64,000 bases of DNA from Prunus persica. Its lineage: Eukaryota > Streptophyta > Magnoliopsida > Rosales > Rosaceae. Made by a program: the position numbers and the translations under genes. The notes under the pieces are model-generated. The model was given only the letters and a program-made list of their open reading frames with translations. It made no database searches and had not been told where the DNA came from. Below, piece after piece: positions 13,501-25,887 of this stretch (position 1 is its first letter; each line of letters opens with the position of its first letter). Location: the NCBI RefSeq assembly GCF_000346465.2, contig NC_034011.1, positions 16,471,213 through 16,535,212 of the forward strand, given 5' to 3'.

Positions 13501-16500
13501 GCCAACCTCATAGGGGAGTAGACTCATCACTTCCCAGATCTCCTGTCCAACGGCTGGATTTGCAGGTACCAATTGTAAAGAAGGAAGTAGACATGTTCCC
13601 AAGGCTTCCTCTATCCTTGACTTTGCTTCCTTAAGGTGCAGACGAGGATTCCCGACAAAAACATAACTGGGATCCACGACTCGTTCACCACTGCTTACAA
13701 GATCAAGTGCAGACGAGTAATAACCTCTCAATACTCTACATACCTACACCAAAAATGAGATAGAATCAGTCAATCCTTAAGTTATAAGGAGATAAAATCT
13801 CAAAAAGAAAAAAAAAAATATACATGAAGATAAGATATAAAATTTGCACCTTCTGCAGCAACAAAGTATCGCGATAAAGATAGGGTCCAGCACAAGCAAG
13901 CATCTGAAAAAGTTCTTTGGGAAGGTCAACAAATGATCCATGTCTTGACGAATTTTCTGTATGAATTACATCAACACTGGTTCCTGAGGAAGACCCAAAA
14001 CTTAGGAGATGTGCTCGGCGAACAGTGTCATATGCAGAAGAGATTGTTTTTTCAATGAGCCTGGACACAAATATCGAATAATTATTAGAAAGAAAAAGTA
14101 GATGCCCTACCCCTGCCAAAGCTGAGAATGGGCATGCGCAAAAGGAGGCGGCTAGAGAAAGCCAAGTTAAAACTCTTCAAATGCACTCAAAAACAACCAT
14201 GCACAATCAGCCACCCATCTGCACTTAGTTTGTGCATGCATGTCTATGAGAGCACATTCGGTCAAGTCACAAGTAGCTCATAGTATAAAACAAAAGAAGA
14301 GTGAATAAAATATATTAGATTTACCTGAACAAGCTATTACAGATTTGAATATGTTCAACAGGATGTAGAGGTGAGAGACGCTCAAATAGCAAATGTGCAT
14401 GGTACCTGATGAGCGGAAATTCAATAACAAATGAGATCTTTAAAATCTACACAGAATAAAGGCTATTGCACAAAACTGAACATCAGTTCAAAACTTCAAA
14501 CAAGCTGAATTCATTATATTTTGAAACGAACTTGAACACTTCCACCTCTGATTGTATATATGCATGACAAACAAAAATCAAATACCAATCTTCATGCAGA
14601 CAGCTGACAAAGAATTGGTTAGGACAAGTATAAACCATTCTAGCCTTTTCACATAATTCCCAAGCCCTGGTGTTGTGAAATTCCAGTCAATTGAAAGCAT
14701 CTAGGTTAACAAAATCAAATAAGTACAACATGGTTCAACAGATCACCATCATTGTTGCAAACATAGTAAACCATACATTTACAGAATTTTGACATGACAA
14801 AAATTTAGAATGATCATCAAGAAGGCAGCCAAGGACCTTTAGTTCATAAACGAATTTCATCAAAGAAATAATATAACTGGAAAGATAATATTGTAGGGTA
14901 AGACCGCATAACAGACAAAGAACTGGCTCAAAAAAGGACAGTGCATACATGAAAGCAACCAGTTCAAGAGCTCTATTACCAATTTAAGCAAGCAGCAATC
15001 ACTTATAGAGTAATAACCAGTGTAAACAAGAAACGAAGAAATAAGTACAGAACTCAGAAATCATTAAGGGGGAAAGGCTGGGAACCAGAAGATCCCAAGT
15101 ACAAGCAAACATACCAGTCATTTACAGAAAGAAAACCAGTGAGCAAGCCCAAAGTTTGATTATTTTCACACTCTGTAGACCGCTCACCAACTGCCTCTGT
15201 TTCCATGTCTAAAGCGGCAAAGAGGTCTATTGTCACGTCTCCTTGTTTCTCATCATCCATGAGATCCTTCCCAGTAGCAGCAAGATTTATTTTACCAATT
15301 TTGTTAGCCTGCAAATATTAGCAGATATACAAGTAAAAATGGAAAGCATAGCCTTTCATATAAGAGTAAACAGACTTTGAAGGCGTAAGCAAGTAAAGCC
15401 GCTACCATAACTAAAAGAAATATACTTGAAACGCTCTCTACAGAAAAATCAGGTATGATCAAATAACATAGCATCCACCTGACACAATATACACAATTTT
15501 CTTGTCCACCAATGCCCTAAAATCCATAGGCTGGGAAAGGGAAGCACATAACATACAACTGAAACATAGCATGTGCAATGGAAATAAGTTGTAGCCTCAT
15601 ACATTAGTAACCATGCAGAAAAACTCCCAAGATAACAGATGTTACACATCACATAACATACAATTGAAACATAGCATATGCAATGGAAATAAGTTGTCGC
15701 CTCAAACATTAGTAACCATGCAGAAAAACTCCCGCAATAACAGATGTTACAAATCAGATAACAAAGTTATAACCCATATTTTATACAGATAATAAAGTTA
15801 TACCTCATCAAGTCGCTTGGAAGAGAAAGCACTATAATGTTCAAATGCTTCATCATCCTTGGGAAGTAGATGAGCATATCTGTCAAAGACATTAATGAAA
15901 AAAATCACCAGGAGGCCCAGCACAAATAGAACTCTAATTCAGATCATCAAGGAAACTGAATACATGGGCAGATAATGAACAGCATAACAGCACATATAAA
16001 AATGATAAGAAAACATATATAAATTAACCAACCACAATTAAAAGATGTCAAAGATATAAACAAGAACTAATTCCAGACTCGACAGTGGTTTACATGTAAT
16101 TTAATCCTCCTGTAGCTCCATCCAGTATTTACCACTAAGAAATATTCATTATAAATCTTGCACTCATGCTATTATGCAATTGCCTCACTGTATTCAAGCA
16201 TAGTACCAGAACTTGTCACACCCTTAGGTTTGATCATTGTTAAGGTTTCAATCAAAAAACTGTAAACACAGTTTACGCACCTTAGGAGTGCATCATGCAC
16301 ACAATTACCAAAATCAAGTTCAAGTTAGCACCACACTCCCTCAATATTAGAGTCATTGATCCCTAAGCAAGATGTGTCTCAATATTAGAGTCATTGATCC
16401 CTAACCTTAGGAGTGCATCACTAGCATCTGTAGATGTGTCTCACCACTCCCCAAGGACTCTATATTTGCAAGCCATACTTTAAGCTTACCAGCTACTGTA

Positions 16501-19500
16501 CTTAAGCACTATGAAACAGCCCATGACAAGGCACACAGACTCACCCATAAGTGTGGTTGCTAGATAAACATAGTGATTGCCGGCAGACTATGAAATTTAA
16601 TAGTCACTAGCCTTTCAATAGAAATTACCCTGCATCTCAGCTAACGATGTGATTATGAGTAAGGCTGAATCCAAGCTACACCAAGATAGTCACAAATGGC
16701 CCATAGCAGCACCACAGAAACCCATGAATCTTGTACTATCCATGATGATCTAAGAATATACAGCACACTAGTCTGCCCTTGCGCTTACCTAACTAAACAC
16801 ATGCTTGTGGGTGCTAAGTCAATGCTCCCACATGATGGGCAATGACATTGCCCTTTCAACTTCATCCGTTCCAAGAGGAAACATTATCCATGATTGAATC
16901 AAAATAATTAAACTCAACTAAAAATCCCAACAAATACAAAAATCACCAAAGGAAAACTCACATGCTATCAAGATCAATAAATTCCTCCTTCACCAACAAA
17001 GCTGTAAGCTTATAAAGTCCAAATGGCACCGGACTATTTACTTCCAAACGCTGATAATATTGAAATTTAAAACCAAGGATTTGTGAAGCATGAGACTGCA
17101 AAAGATGATGAAGTAGTGAGTTAAATCAAAATTATCAAAATATAGCATGCTAGTTTAAGTTGGTAAATAGAATATCCTTACCTTCGGAAAAATTGGTATC
17201 AGCTCCAAAAATACATTACTATCTGGCTGAAGTTCAAAGTACTCCAAAACCTAACCGAAGAAAAGTATTGAAGAGAAAATAGTGAATCATAGAACATCAA
17301 ATTCTTAGTAAAAGCATAGAAAAAGACAATACTTGGCTCCTGATGCATCAGGATCAGGAGGAGCTCCTCCTTATATGGAGATGTGACTCATCTAGTAGTG
17401 GACACCTGTCCACAATTAAAATATAAAATAAAAAAAGTTGAAGCAAACACAAACAGTTCCTCCTGATGCATCAGGATCCAAGCATTGTCCAAAAAGAAAA
17501 CACAGGCTGTACAGAAAACTAAGTACAAATAAGGTAAATAGTGACAACTTACAATATCAAAGACATGATTTGGATCCAGATCAAAATGTCCAATTAATGA
17601 CTGCAAGGATCAGTCTAATCAGGAAGATGAAAAGTATATAGAAGAAAAAAGAGTGGAGAAAAATATATCAAAGCTAAACCTTTATAATGCCTATTGTTGC
17701 TGCTGCATTGTGTGATGAAGTTTCTGAGTTTTGGCAAAGAAGGGTAACCTACAAATAAACAAGGCAATAAATATACATAATTACATGTCTCAAACCTACT
17801 GATATTAAACCGCATGCTTCAACCAAGATGTCCCTCATTAGATAGAGAGGACACGACAAACTTTATATTCATGAAAGGGAAGAAAAAGTGATAACTTAAA
17901 TGTGACTTCACCATGGAAGCAAACAAAATGGTAAAACACACTGCTAACGAAGTACCTTAAGCTAAATCCAACCAACTATAACATGAGTCACAAAATATAA
18001 AAAAGAATACATACGAGGACTTCTCCCATGATGTTGAAACAGAAGTAAAAAGGAAATGTAATACAATAGAACATTTTCTCTGCATAACATCGTATAGTTG
18101 CAACAATGACTGAATCTGAAAGTTAAAAAAGTAGAATAAAAATTGTTTTTAAAAAAATGAAGTCTTACCCATTTGCAATGCATTCATTCATGAAGTTGCA
18201 AACGTGATGACTTACCAAGCAAAAATCCAATGGCCGACTCAGTAAAACCAGACTTTAACTAAATAAACATATTACCTAGCTTATGTGGAAACTCAGAACA
18301 GTTATATCTCTCCAATCATATATATGGAGAGAGTACAGAGACTACCAACTACACACTTCTAGATACATGTAGTTTATCAAGATTCAATCTATAAATTCGA
18401 AGGTGATGCTAAACCTCCAACCTGAATACCCGACTCTAATCACTAGATTCACAACTACATACAATGCCTAAAGGCAGAAGTTTAGTTTAGGAGATTCTGA
18501 AAGCAGCTGCACTCAAACTCATCAAATAGTCGATTTCTTTCAATAAAACTAGAATTAACAAGAATTAAGATTTAATTGGTTACATTAAAATTTAACTTAT
18601 GTATACTATAAACTCTGAACTTATGATGATCTTTATCTTGGAAACAATGAGTTGAATCAATTGATAAAATAAAAGTTCCATAACAAGAATAAAGTGCGGG
18701 CACGTAAAAGCTAAATACCAGCAAAATAATTAACAAGATAAATGTCTTCTTTTTTTTATCAATAATATTCCCACTAGTGTAGCACATTGAGTAAACTTCC
18801 AAAGGATATTATCAATAATAATCTTACTAGCTTGGCATAGCCCTCGCTCTCTTCTCGAAGAAGGTTAAACTTTGTTTGCTGATATAGAAGACGGGTGTTT
18901 ACTCTGACCTGAAATTAAAAGCATGCACATCAACTTAGATCGTATTCAAGATTCCTGCTTCAACATATTGATTATTTCAAGCTAAACCTTTTTTCTCTAT
19001 AAGATCCTTTTCATAGCAAACTTATGCTTGCCATATTTTGTTAGGAACCATGCACATCATTATACACAATTCCAAGCCTCACTTTGTTGAAACAAACTAT
19101 TGCATTTAGATCTCCCTATAACAATCAGTTGCAAAGGTTGACACTAACGTTAATGTACACCTAATGATATTAACAACTGACAAGAAAACATATAAATAAT
19201 ACATTATAAAGTATATAGAATTGACATCAACGGGGATTTTTTACGAGATAAAAAAAAAATTTAAAAGTTCACCAATGGCATGCAAGATTCTATTTGGACA
19301 AACTCATGTCAGGATGATACTGTTAAAAAGGACAATTACAACACAATGTCGGTTCATATTTTGGGCAAGGCCACCATCATATGAGCACATAGCTACACAC
19401 TAATAATCTTCTTACCTCTTTACTCTTCAATTCCTGAGCCTTTATCTTGATCATTTCAGCCTCCCACAAAAATTCTTCCTACAATTTGTGAAGCATATAT

Positions 19501-21601
19501 GCATAAGTTCTTTTTCATACAAGAAGATTGAAAACAGCGCCAACGAAGAAAAAACCATGACCAGATAACCATCAGGTAAACTAGGACAAGGATAAGTGTT
19601 CACCTCACAGCGTTCCTGGAAAAGTCTCAACGGAACTAAGGAAGATTCCACCAACCATTTAGCCTGAGAAACAGAAAACAACTAAACAATAAGTAACCAG
19701 GCTCAGAAAAATCTAGATAAAATCACAAACAGAAAAGGAAAGGGCAGGGTGGACAAATAGAAAAGATGCTCCAACAACCAATATGCATAGTGAAGAAGAC
19801 AATGGACACCAATAAAGTACAAGACTCCTGTTTCGAATGTAGTGCCTTTTAACCAAGTACTAACCAATTTTATAAGACGAGCACGATGCTCTCCAGGCAT
19901 TCTAATCTGCAAATTAAGTGAACTTCCACATGTCAGCAAGAACAGCCAGATAAACATCATATATTAGTGGGTCATTGATTAAAAAATTGATAACATTAAG
20001 CTTAAACATAATATGCCATAAAAACAAAAAAACAAAATCAAAGGCAACAGTGGAACACCAAAATCGTTATCTCCCGACAATTAAGCAGAACCCACACATG
20101 CAGAAGCTTGCAGAAACTGTTAAAAATCCAACTTCCTCATAGTTGCTTTCTCAAAGGCCCCATTTTCAATAGTTTACCTTGCTTTTCCAACAAAGTTTAT
20201 TTATAAGACAGACAAATTGCACCCATGCAGCCACATCCCTCTCGTAATACTACTTGTTATTATCAACCATTTGCAACAATTTCTCCTACAAATGATACTA
20301 AGGATCAATGACATTAAAGCATCAAAATAATATCAAGATGTGCATCCAAACATCTGAAGATCAAGCACTAGCATCCAATTAAAATGACATCAAAACTATA
20401 CATCCGCATCCATTCATTAAGTGAACAATCTCAGAGTTTACAGAAAGAAGTCCACTCTAAAAGGGAAATGTTACAAAAGCACCGTAAGCGATACCACAAA
20501 TGAAGTAGGAAAACAGCCAACAGAAGTTGTTTTCAATTTCTAAACAAAACTCATGCTTCTCTCCAGCACAATCTCAGCTTTAAGCTTTATGGAAACAATC
20601 CATTTCAAAAAGAATATTTTATAGAAGCACTGCAAGTGATCCCACACACATAGTAGGAGGAATACAGCCAAAATCTACCACACCAACCTCATTTGTGGCC
20701 AACTTAAACTACTCTCAAGAGATTACATAAGACGCTAATATAGTGTAGACCAAATTTCTCAATCAAAAGTTTGAAATACAAGCAAAACTTGTAATGAATA
20801 GGGTTGCAAATTGTATCCACTGGTTCTGCTAAACCAAATTGTACAATTTAATACTAAAAAGACAACAATGGAATGATACCTATGGGTAAGAATCACTTGA
20901 AACCAAAGCCACTAGAACTTGCCTGCTTAAGAAGGAAGCCATCAAAAGCCCATTTCAAGAAAGAGGCTTCTGATCATAATTGCACCACACGTTGTTAGGA
21001 CAATCAAATGCAAAAAATAATTTCAAGTGTAGTGGTTTTATGGCATGTTTGTTCCTGCTATTCACAAACACTCACCCCTAAATTAATCCCATCGATATTA
21101 CATAAAGCGGTAGGCTCCCTTTATATTAGGATTCAGTTCCCTAAGGATTTAAACTACAATTGCTCAAGATCCAAAGTTCTTCATCTAATTTCACTGTTTA
21201 AAAGAAAAACTAACACACTTCAAGCAAATAATAAACAACTCACATCTTGAGACAATTGGGTGACAATATCCGCAAAACTGGAAGCCAACTCTTCGTCCGA
21301 AACCTTATCAGAGAACTCAACTGAATCCAACGCTGCTTTACACTTCTGCAATGGCAATTCCCCAGAAACCTAACAACCAAAAACACAAAATTCAATCCAA
21401 AACCCTTAACAATTGCTTAAAAATCATATTGAAAGAGAAAAGGGGGCATCTTGAGCTGACCATGGTGGAGCAGAGCTCGTAGAGGAATCGAAGCATGGGA
21501 ACGGGGTCTGCGAGCTTGAAATTAGAGGTGCCATTCTTCCATTCACGAACGCAGTCCTCTCTAACGTATGCACGCTCTACAGGTGGGAGAGACATGCTCA
21601 T
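1590..21601 (-). CDS. THO2: THO complex subunit 2 (THO2/THOC2), 32 exons, 1,874 aa
   Basis: Large scaffold subunit of the nuclear THO complex, which with TREX couples transcription to mRNA export and, in plants, supports small-RNA production. Exons in coding order, all with GT..AG borders: 21461-21601, 21244-21369, 19865-19906, 19604-19663, 19416-19478, 18828-18908, 17680-17748, 17553-17600, 17182-17250, 16962-17095, 15804-15879, 15115-15308, 14325-14405, 13850-14060, 13507-13743, 13334-13414, 13077-13196, 12900-12959, 11664-11791, 9116-9212, 8895-9023, 8569-8672, 7988-8168, 7553-7734, 6804-7410, 6528-6632, 5617-5772, 5451-5531, 4908-5372, 2949-4070, 1882-2192, 1590-1653. They sum to 5,625 nt in one frame. 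Seen: an N-terminus like plant THO2 (MSLPPVE, then VPMLRFLYEL); the Tho2 core around residues 572-611 (LDTRRILKRLAKENLKQLGR); a charged coiled-coil stretch near 970-1015; and a long basic, Asp/Arg/Ser-rich tail from about 1377 with a PPPPPLPP motif. Length and exon order match what I recall of Arabidopsis THO2. A second ATG at 21595 has an A at -3 and corresponds to the Arabidopsis start, so the protein may begin there, two residues shorter. No frameshift or stop was found. Confidence 0.97.
2294..2349. repeat. 28-bp tandem duplication in THO2 intron 30
   Basis: The unit beginning GATAAAATTTAAACC and ending CTCTGACAGG occurs twice head to tail with no visible differences. It lies inside an intron and should not affect coding. 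Confidence 0.85.
7962..7986. repeat. (GA)n microsatellite next to a THO2 splice donor
   Basis: A run of about twelve GA units on the plus strand. On the coding (minus) strand it becomes a CT tract that starts immediately after the GT donor of exon 23 (exon end at 7988), so repeat-length change would alter the first bases of the intron. Confidence 0.8.
9843..11440 (-). mobile_element. Truncated LINE (L1-like) ORF2 tail inside THO2 intron 19
   Basis: The minus strand encodes broken pieces of the C-terminal part of a plant LINE ORF2. One is LWRFHLEEKALWYSVVRSKYG followed by GNGLRVSFWKDLWVGE. Another is the zf-RVT zinc-binding segment (NICDMVQRRRP, then WCVICEGGGESANHMFFHCP). The last is a block near 10028-10320 (VCIVLAVMWVVFWGQNRRIFE). 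The order is that expected from the end of reverse transcriptase to the 3' end. At the left edge (about 9843-9890) the coding strand ends in CATTAATAAAAATTTG and A-rich sequence, as LINE 3' ends do. The frame is interrupted many times and the endonuclease and polymerase cores are missing, so it is a dead, 5'-truncated copy. It lies in the same orientation as THO2. The outer limits are approximate. Confidence 0.75.
10852..11335. repeat. 242-bp tandem duplication within the LINE fragment
   Basis: Two adjacent units, 10852-11093 and 11094-11335, share the same run of sequence from the CCCCTACCCAGAGATCC block to CTTAGCAAAGCTTT, with a few substitutions and small indels. Each encodes one copy of the LINE 'GNGLRVSFWKDLWVG' segment, so the duplication followed LINE insertion or decay. 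Confidence 0.85.
15545..15756. repeat. 106-bp tandem duplication in THO2 intron 11
   Basis: Two head-to-tail copies (15545-15650 and 15651-15756) beginning ACATAACATAC, differing at several positions. The duplication accounts for a repetitive open frame on the minus strand, which is not a gene. Confidence 0.85.
16335..16405. repeat. Short duplication in THO2 intron 10
   Basis: The stretch TCAATATTAGAGTCATTGAT plus the next few bases occurs at about 16340 and again at about 16378 as direct repeats. The surrounding long intron (15880-16961) shows no other feature. Confidence 0.8.
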
Positions 21602-22289
21602 AGAGCTTGCAAGACCCTACAGACACTGTGAGTCGAGTTCAATGTCAACCTTATAGTGCCTTAGCGTACCCGTTTTTCACAACGACAACGAAGAAGAGAT
21701 GGGAGGGCAGGTCGGTCTGGTTCAACTGGAAAAAACGACAACGGAGGAACCTAGGGATTTCGACGAAGGAAGATCGTGGTGCGATAATGGGCTCGGTGTG
21801 AAAATATGGAGGGCCCAGATAGCAGTAGCGATGGATTAGGGCTTTCTCAATCTATTTGGTCCTAAACCCAATATCCCCTCCAAAAAGTAACTATTTGAGT
21901 TTTGTCCGACTCAAATTGTTTTTTCTCCAAACTCTTCCGACTCAAATTTGAAGTTTGTAACTTTATTAAATTGTTTAAGAATGATTTAAATTTTTTTTTT
22001 CTTTATGATTAACTTTTCTTCAATTGATATTTTTAAATAATTTCATAATTTAATTTTTTTGAACAATTTAACTTTTAAAAATTAAAATTCCATAAAAAAT
22101 AATTTTATTTGAGAAATATGTGAGTATTTACAGAGTTTGGATATGATTTCAATTAATTTAAAATATTTTTTACGAGTTAAATTTTAATTTTATTTGTTGG
22201 ATTTTTTTATCATTAAAATTGCTTCGATTTAATATGGATCATTGATTTGGATTACTATTGGAATAATTTTTTTTTTTAAAATGTTGCGA
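21602..22289. promoter_or_regulatory. THO2 upstream region (inferred promoter/5' UTR), then AT-rich DNA
   Basis: About 230 bp upstream of the THO2 start is less AT-rich than its surroundings and would contain the 5' UTR and core promoter on the minus strand. From about 21880 the sequence is very AT-rich with no coding potential. No TATA box could be assigned safely. The promoter role is inferred from position only. Confidence 0.4.
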
Positions 22290-22297
22290 CACCAACG

Positions 22298-22863
22298 TAG
22301 GGATGGCAAAAATTCCCGCGGGGGCGAGTCCCCGTCAGATCCCCGATCCTAACGAGAGGAGATTTCGGGGCCAAATGGGTATCAAGGACGGAGATCCCCG
22401 AACTTGAAAAATCCCCGATTGGTATGGGGAGGGGATGGTATTTACATCCTCATCCCCAAACCCGAACCCGAAAATATATATGTTTATATTTAAATAAATA
22501 AATAATTAATTATAATATTTATGTTTAACCCTAAGTAAACTTCCATCTTCTAATTCTTCTTTATCTTCTTTGGAATTTCATATTAATGTGATTTTGAATA
22601 GTTCAGTTGAACTTTATAGTTAATTTAGATGTATTGAAAGATAATTTAATATTAAAGTTAATGTTAAAATATATGATAAATATTTTTTATGCAAAAAAAA
22701 TCCGGGGATTCGGGCCGGGTATGGGAGATAGTCTACCGACGAGAACGAGGACGGGGACGGGGATTCCCCGAAACCTATTAAATGGGGATGGATTCAGGGA
22801 TAGGGGTGGGGATGGAGATGGTATTATCATACCCGGCCCTTATCCAACCCGTTGCCATCCATA
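22298..22863. mobile_element. hAT-type MITE, 566 bp, with 8-bp target duplication
   Basis: The left end starts TAGGGATGGCAA and the right end finishes TTGCCATCCATA, an inverted terminal repeat with one mismatch over 12 bases. Flanking 8-mers CACCAACG (22290-22297) and CACCAGCG (22864-22871) match at seven of eight positions, the 8-bp target duplication typical of hAT elements. The interior has repeated runs of GGGGATTCCCCG-like words near both ends and no transposase, so the element is non-autonomous. Confidence 0.85.
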
Positions 22864-22871
22864 CACCAGCG

Positions 22872-24200
22872 TGCAACACTTGGAGCAACAGCTTCTACAG
22901 CACTAGCAGCGCTGGCCCATTGTTTCCTCCTTGCACATGGGTTTCATCATGGCTGAGTGGGCTCGACCAAAAAAAATTCCAATCATAAGTGGACTGATAT
23001 TCCGCCCCAATTTTGGGTTTTCTCAAATTTGAGCCCCTTATTTTTTATTATGTTGGGAGAGAAATTGGGCTAAAATTTAGAATTTTTTGGGTTTGGCCTC
23101 ATGGATTGGAAAAGGCCTTACTGAATAGGCTATCTGAGATATTGAAAGGTGGCCCTTAATTGCAATGAGTCAAACTGTGTTGAGTTTGGATTAAAATTGT
23201 CCAATTTGAACCCATCGGTTTAATTTATTTAAAGAATAACACTCACATAACTTTTTTTTATTTATTACAAACAATATTTTACTTTAAACTAATCTAAACT
23301 ACATGGAAGGGAGTTCGAAATCAGGTACAGAGTGGGAGCACATCCCCCTCCAGCCAACTTTGTTAAGCCCATGTCTGCCTTATAACTTGTTTATTAAATG
23401 AGTATGGTTTAGTTTTTTTCTTTTGCATTAACCACATAAAACTACCCACCGTTTGGAATGAAAACAAATAACAAAATATAAATAAATTAGTACCCAACCT
23501 TCAAAATATTGCACTTAGATACATGAACTCCTGGAAAAGATCTAAATTAGACCCTTCGTTATACAAACTGTTAATAAATGTGTTAAATTATGATATGGCA
23601 TAAGTGGGTTTCACTTTTTTTGCCGATGTGGAATGAAAAAAAATAACAAAATATAAATAAATATAAAAAACCAGTCCACGAACCAAAAAAAATAATAACA
23701 TACTCAAATTAACAACCAATTATTCCTAAACTCATATTATTAACAATGTAAACAATTGTATAAAGTTCATCTATTATTTTTATAGTAAAAAAATCGTATG
23801 TACACACATTAATTGACCAAATAGTAAGATTTTCAAAAATCGATCATATTTAAGGGAAGAAGAACTCAAACTAAAATATGGAAAGCGGGAAATGGAACAT
23901 AGGACCTTCGATGCAAAAATAAAAGCTACTAATTACTTGAGTTACAAGTCCAAACTACAGTATCAAGTTCCATATGATCTTTGATGTAAAAAATTTATTT
24001 GTCGATTTGTTATTTCTTTTACTGGAATTGCTTCCTGGAGATTCCATTAAGGAGGGAGTTGAATATCTTTCTAATGGATGGTTCTTTGGGATTCTTACAT
24101 TTGTTCTATTCATGTCTGTTTCTAGGACAAGAGTTGGTCCTAACCAATCAATGTTTTAGCTTTTGGATTTAACATAGTAGTCATCACTTTATAATATACT
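22872..24200. other. Intergenic sequence, no gene identified
   Basis: AT-rich sequence with small homopolymer runs. A short open frame at 23974-24159 (61 codons, hydrophobic) has no recognisable domain and no support beyond being open, so I do not call it a gene. Confidence 0.45.
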
Positions 24201-24208
24201 CTAAAGAC

Positions 24209-24887
24209 CAAGGTCTAAAATATCAATGGTATCAGAAATATCAGTAGTCCAAAAACACGAAAATTTCTATGGAAATATCAGGATATTATTGATATCGATA
24301 AAAATTGAATAAAAATCACGGAAATTGTAAGAAAAACTTGGAAATTTTTATTGAAACTTTGAAGGATGTTTATTTAGTTAATTATCTATTAGTTTATCAC
24401 AAAAAATTGGAAGGAAATGCATTGCATGATGGGTTTAACTAATTCAAGTTGATTATATAGTGAGCTAACAACCATTGTGAGTGTACAAAATATGTAGTAA
24501 TTAATGAAAGAAGATTAAACACACCATAATCATTTATATATAATGATCTACTATAATATTCTATATTTTATACATTGCATGGTAAGATACATGAGTGACT
24601 TAATACCACATAAAGTTCTCATTTAAGCAACATGGTGGTTAAGGCGTTGAAGGAGTGAAATGGCAAGGGTTCGAATCCCCCTTGCGTGTGTGCTTTGTAT
24701 TTTTTTTTCTTTTTTTCATTACATTGATATTTTCGATATTATAACGATATTTTGACAAAATATTGCTGAACTGTGAGCAAAATTATCGACATCGATATTT
24801 ATACAATATATGGATGGATACGTTCCGAAATATCCATGACCCGAAAAAACGATAATATCCTCAATGTTATCGATATTTTAGACTATG
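24209..24887. mobile_element. hAT-like MITE, 679 bp, with perfect 8-bp target duplication
   Basis: The left end reads CAAGGTCTAAAATATC and the reverse complement of the right end reads CATAGTCTAAAATATC, an imperfect terminal inverted repeat. The 8-mer CTAAAGAC flanks both sides exactly (24201-24208 and 24888-24895). Subterminal regions are rich in ATATCGAT and related words in both orientations. There is no transposase. An internal tRNA-like block is listed separately. Superfamily assignment rests on the 8-bp duplication only. Confidence 0.8.
24626..24690 (+). repeat. tRNA-Ser-like relic inside the MITE
   Basis: The stretch contains TGGTTAAGGCG (a good A box/D-arm), GAGTGAAATGGC resembling the anticodon arm of a tRNA-Ser(TGA), and GGTTCGAATCC (a perfect B box/T-arm). 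The variable arm is shortened and the acceptor stem does not pair well, so it is not a credible functional tRNA gene. It may be a captured tRNA gene or a SINE head. Confidence 0.6.
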
Positions 24888-24999
24888 CTAAAGACAATAA
24901 TAAGGGGTAGGTCCCTAACAGACATATCATAACCATAAGTTTCGATTTGATTTTTATTTAAATATGATTTGGTTTTGATTTAGAGTAATTGTAATTTTG

Positions 25000-25079
25000 G
25001 TTTGTCCTTTGAAAATGATATCACATAGACATTTTAGGAATTAACTACCACTTACATAGACATTCTAGGAACTAACTAC

Positions 25080-25114
<35 letters not shown>

Positions 25115-25700
25115 GTTTGAACTTTGTGGTCATTAAACCTCTCTCTCCAAAGCAAAACCATATCAAGCTCCAAGTAAAACTCCTTGCAAAGCAACTCATT
25201 ACTGCTTAAATTTGACAAACGAAAGAGACACCAATTTATTTATTACAATTCGACTATAAGTAAAAATCCCTCTGCACTCCAAGCAAAAGTTTTTCTTCAA
25301 GAACCCGGTTTGAACAAAATGAAATCATTGATGATCATGAGATGTATCTCATTGATATTGTGAGAAATTAATTTTGATGGTGTAATTGTAATTTTGGCAC
25401 GAAACTGTTGTGCATCCCTTTGAAAATAATATCACATAGACTTTCTAGGAACTAACTACCACTATACCCAAAGCTCTTTCTCTCTCTTTCATTTGAACTT
25501 TATGTTCATTAAACCTCCCTCTGCAAAGTTAAGCTCCAAATAAAACCATGCAAAGCAACTAATTGTTGCTCAATTTTGGGAAATAAAAGAGCTATTAATT
25601 TATTTATTACAAGTCGATTGCAATTAAAAACTCTATGCACTTCATTCATAATGAGATGTATCTCGTTGATGATCATGAGATGTATCTTTTTGATATTGTG
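25000..25700. repeat. Two diverged direct copies of an unidentified repeat
   Basis: Shared words include ATCACATAGAC (25021 and 25431), GGAACTAACTAC (about 25068 and 25449), and GATGTATCTC followed by TTGATATTGTGAG (about 25343 and 25679). The two copies therefore lie about 340-410 bp apart in the same orientation. A third partial copy lies at about 27165-27275. A (CT)n microsatellite occupies about 25083-25111. No coding capacity is seen. Confidence 0.65.
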
Positions 25701-25887
25701 AGTAGAGCCCTCTCCATTCCTCTATAAAAACAATCATTTCTCCTTGTATGAACCATAAAAATCAAAACCACACATACAACATATGGTTCCATTTAGATTT
25801 TCTTTACTTTTCTTATTTTTTAAACTTTCATATTTTTATTATGACATTGATTTTATTTGTTGTCTCCACAGGTGACTTATAGATCCA

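Noticed and set aside
15449..15709. 86-codon minus-strand frame with an internal repeat (YEATTYFHC)
   Set aside because: Explained by the 106-bp tandem duplication in a THO2 intron.
24626..24690. Possible functional tRNA-Ser gene
   Set aside because: The acceptor stem and variable arm are not intact and it lies inside a transposon.
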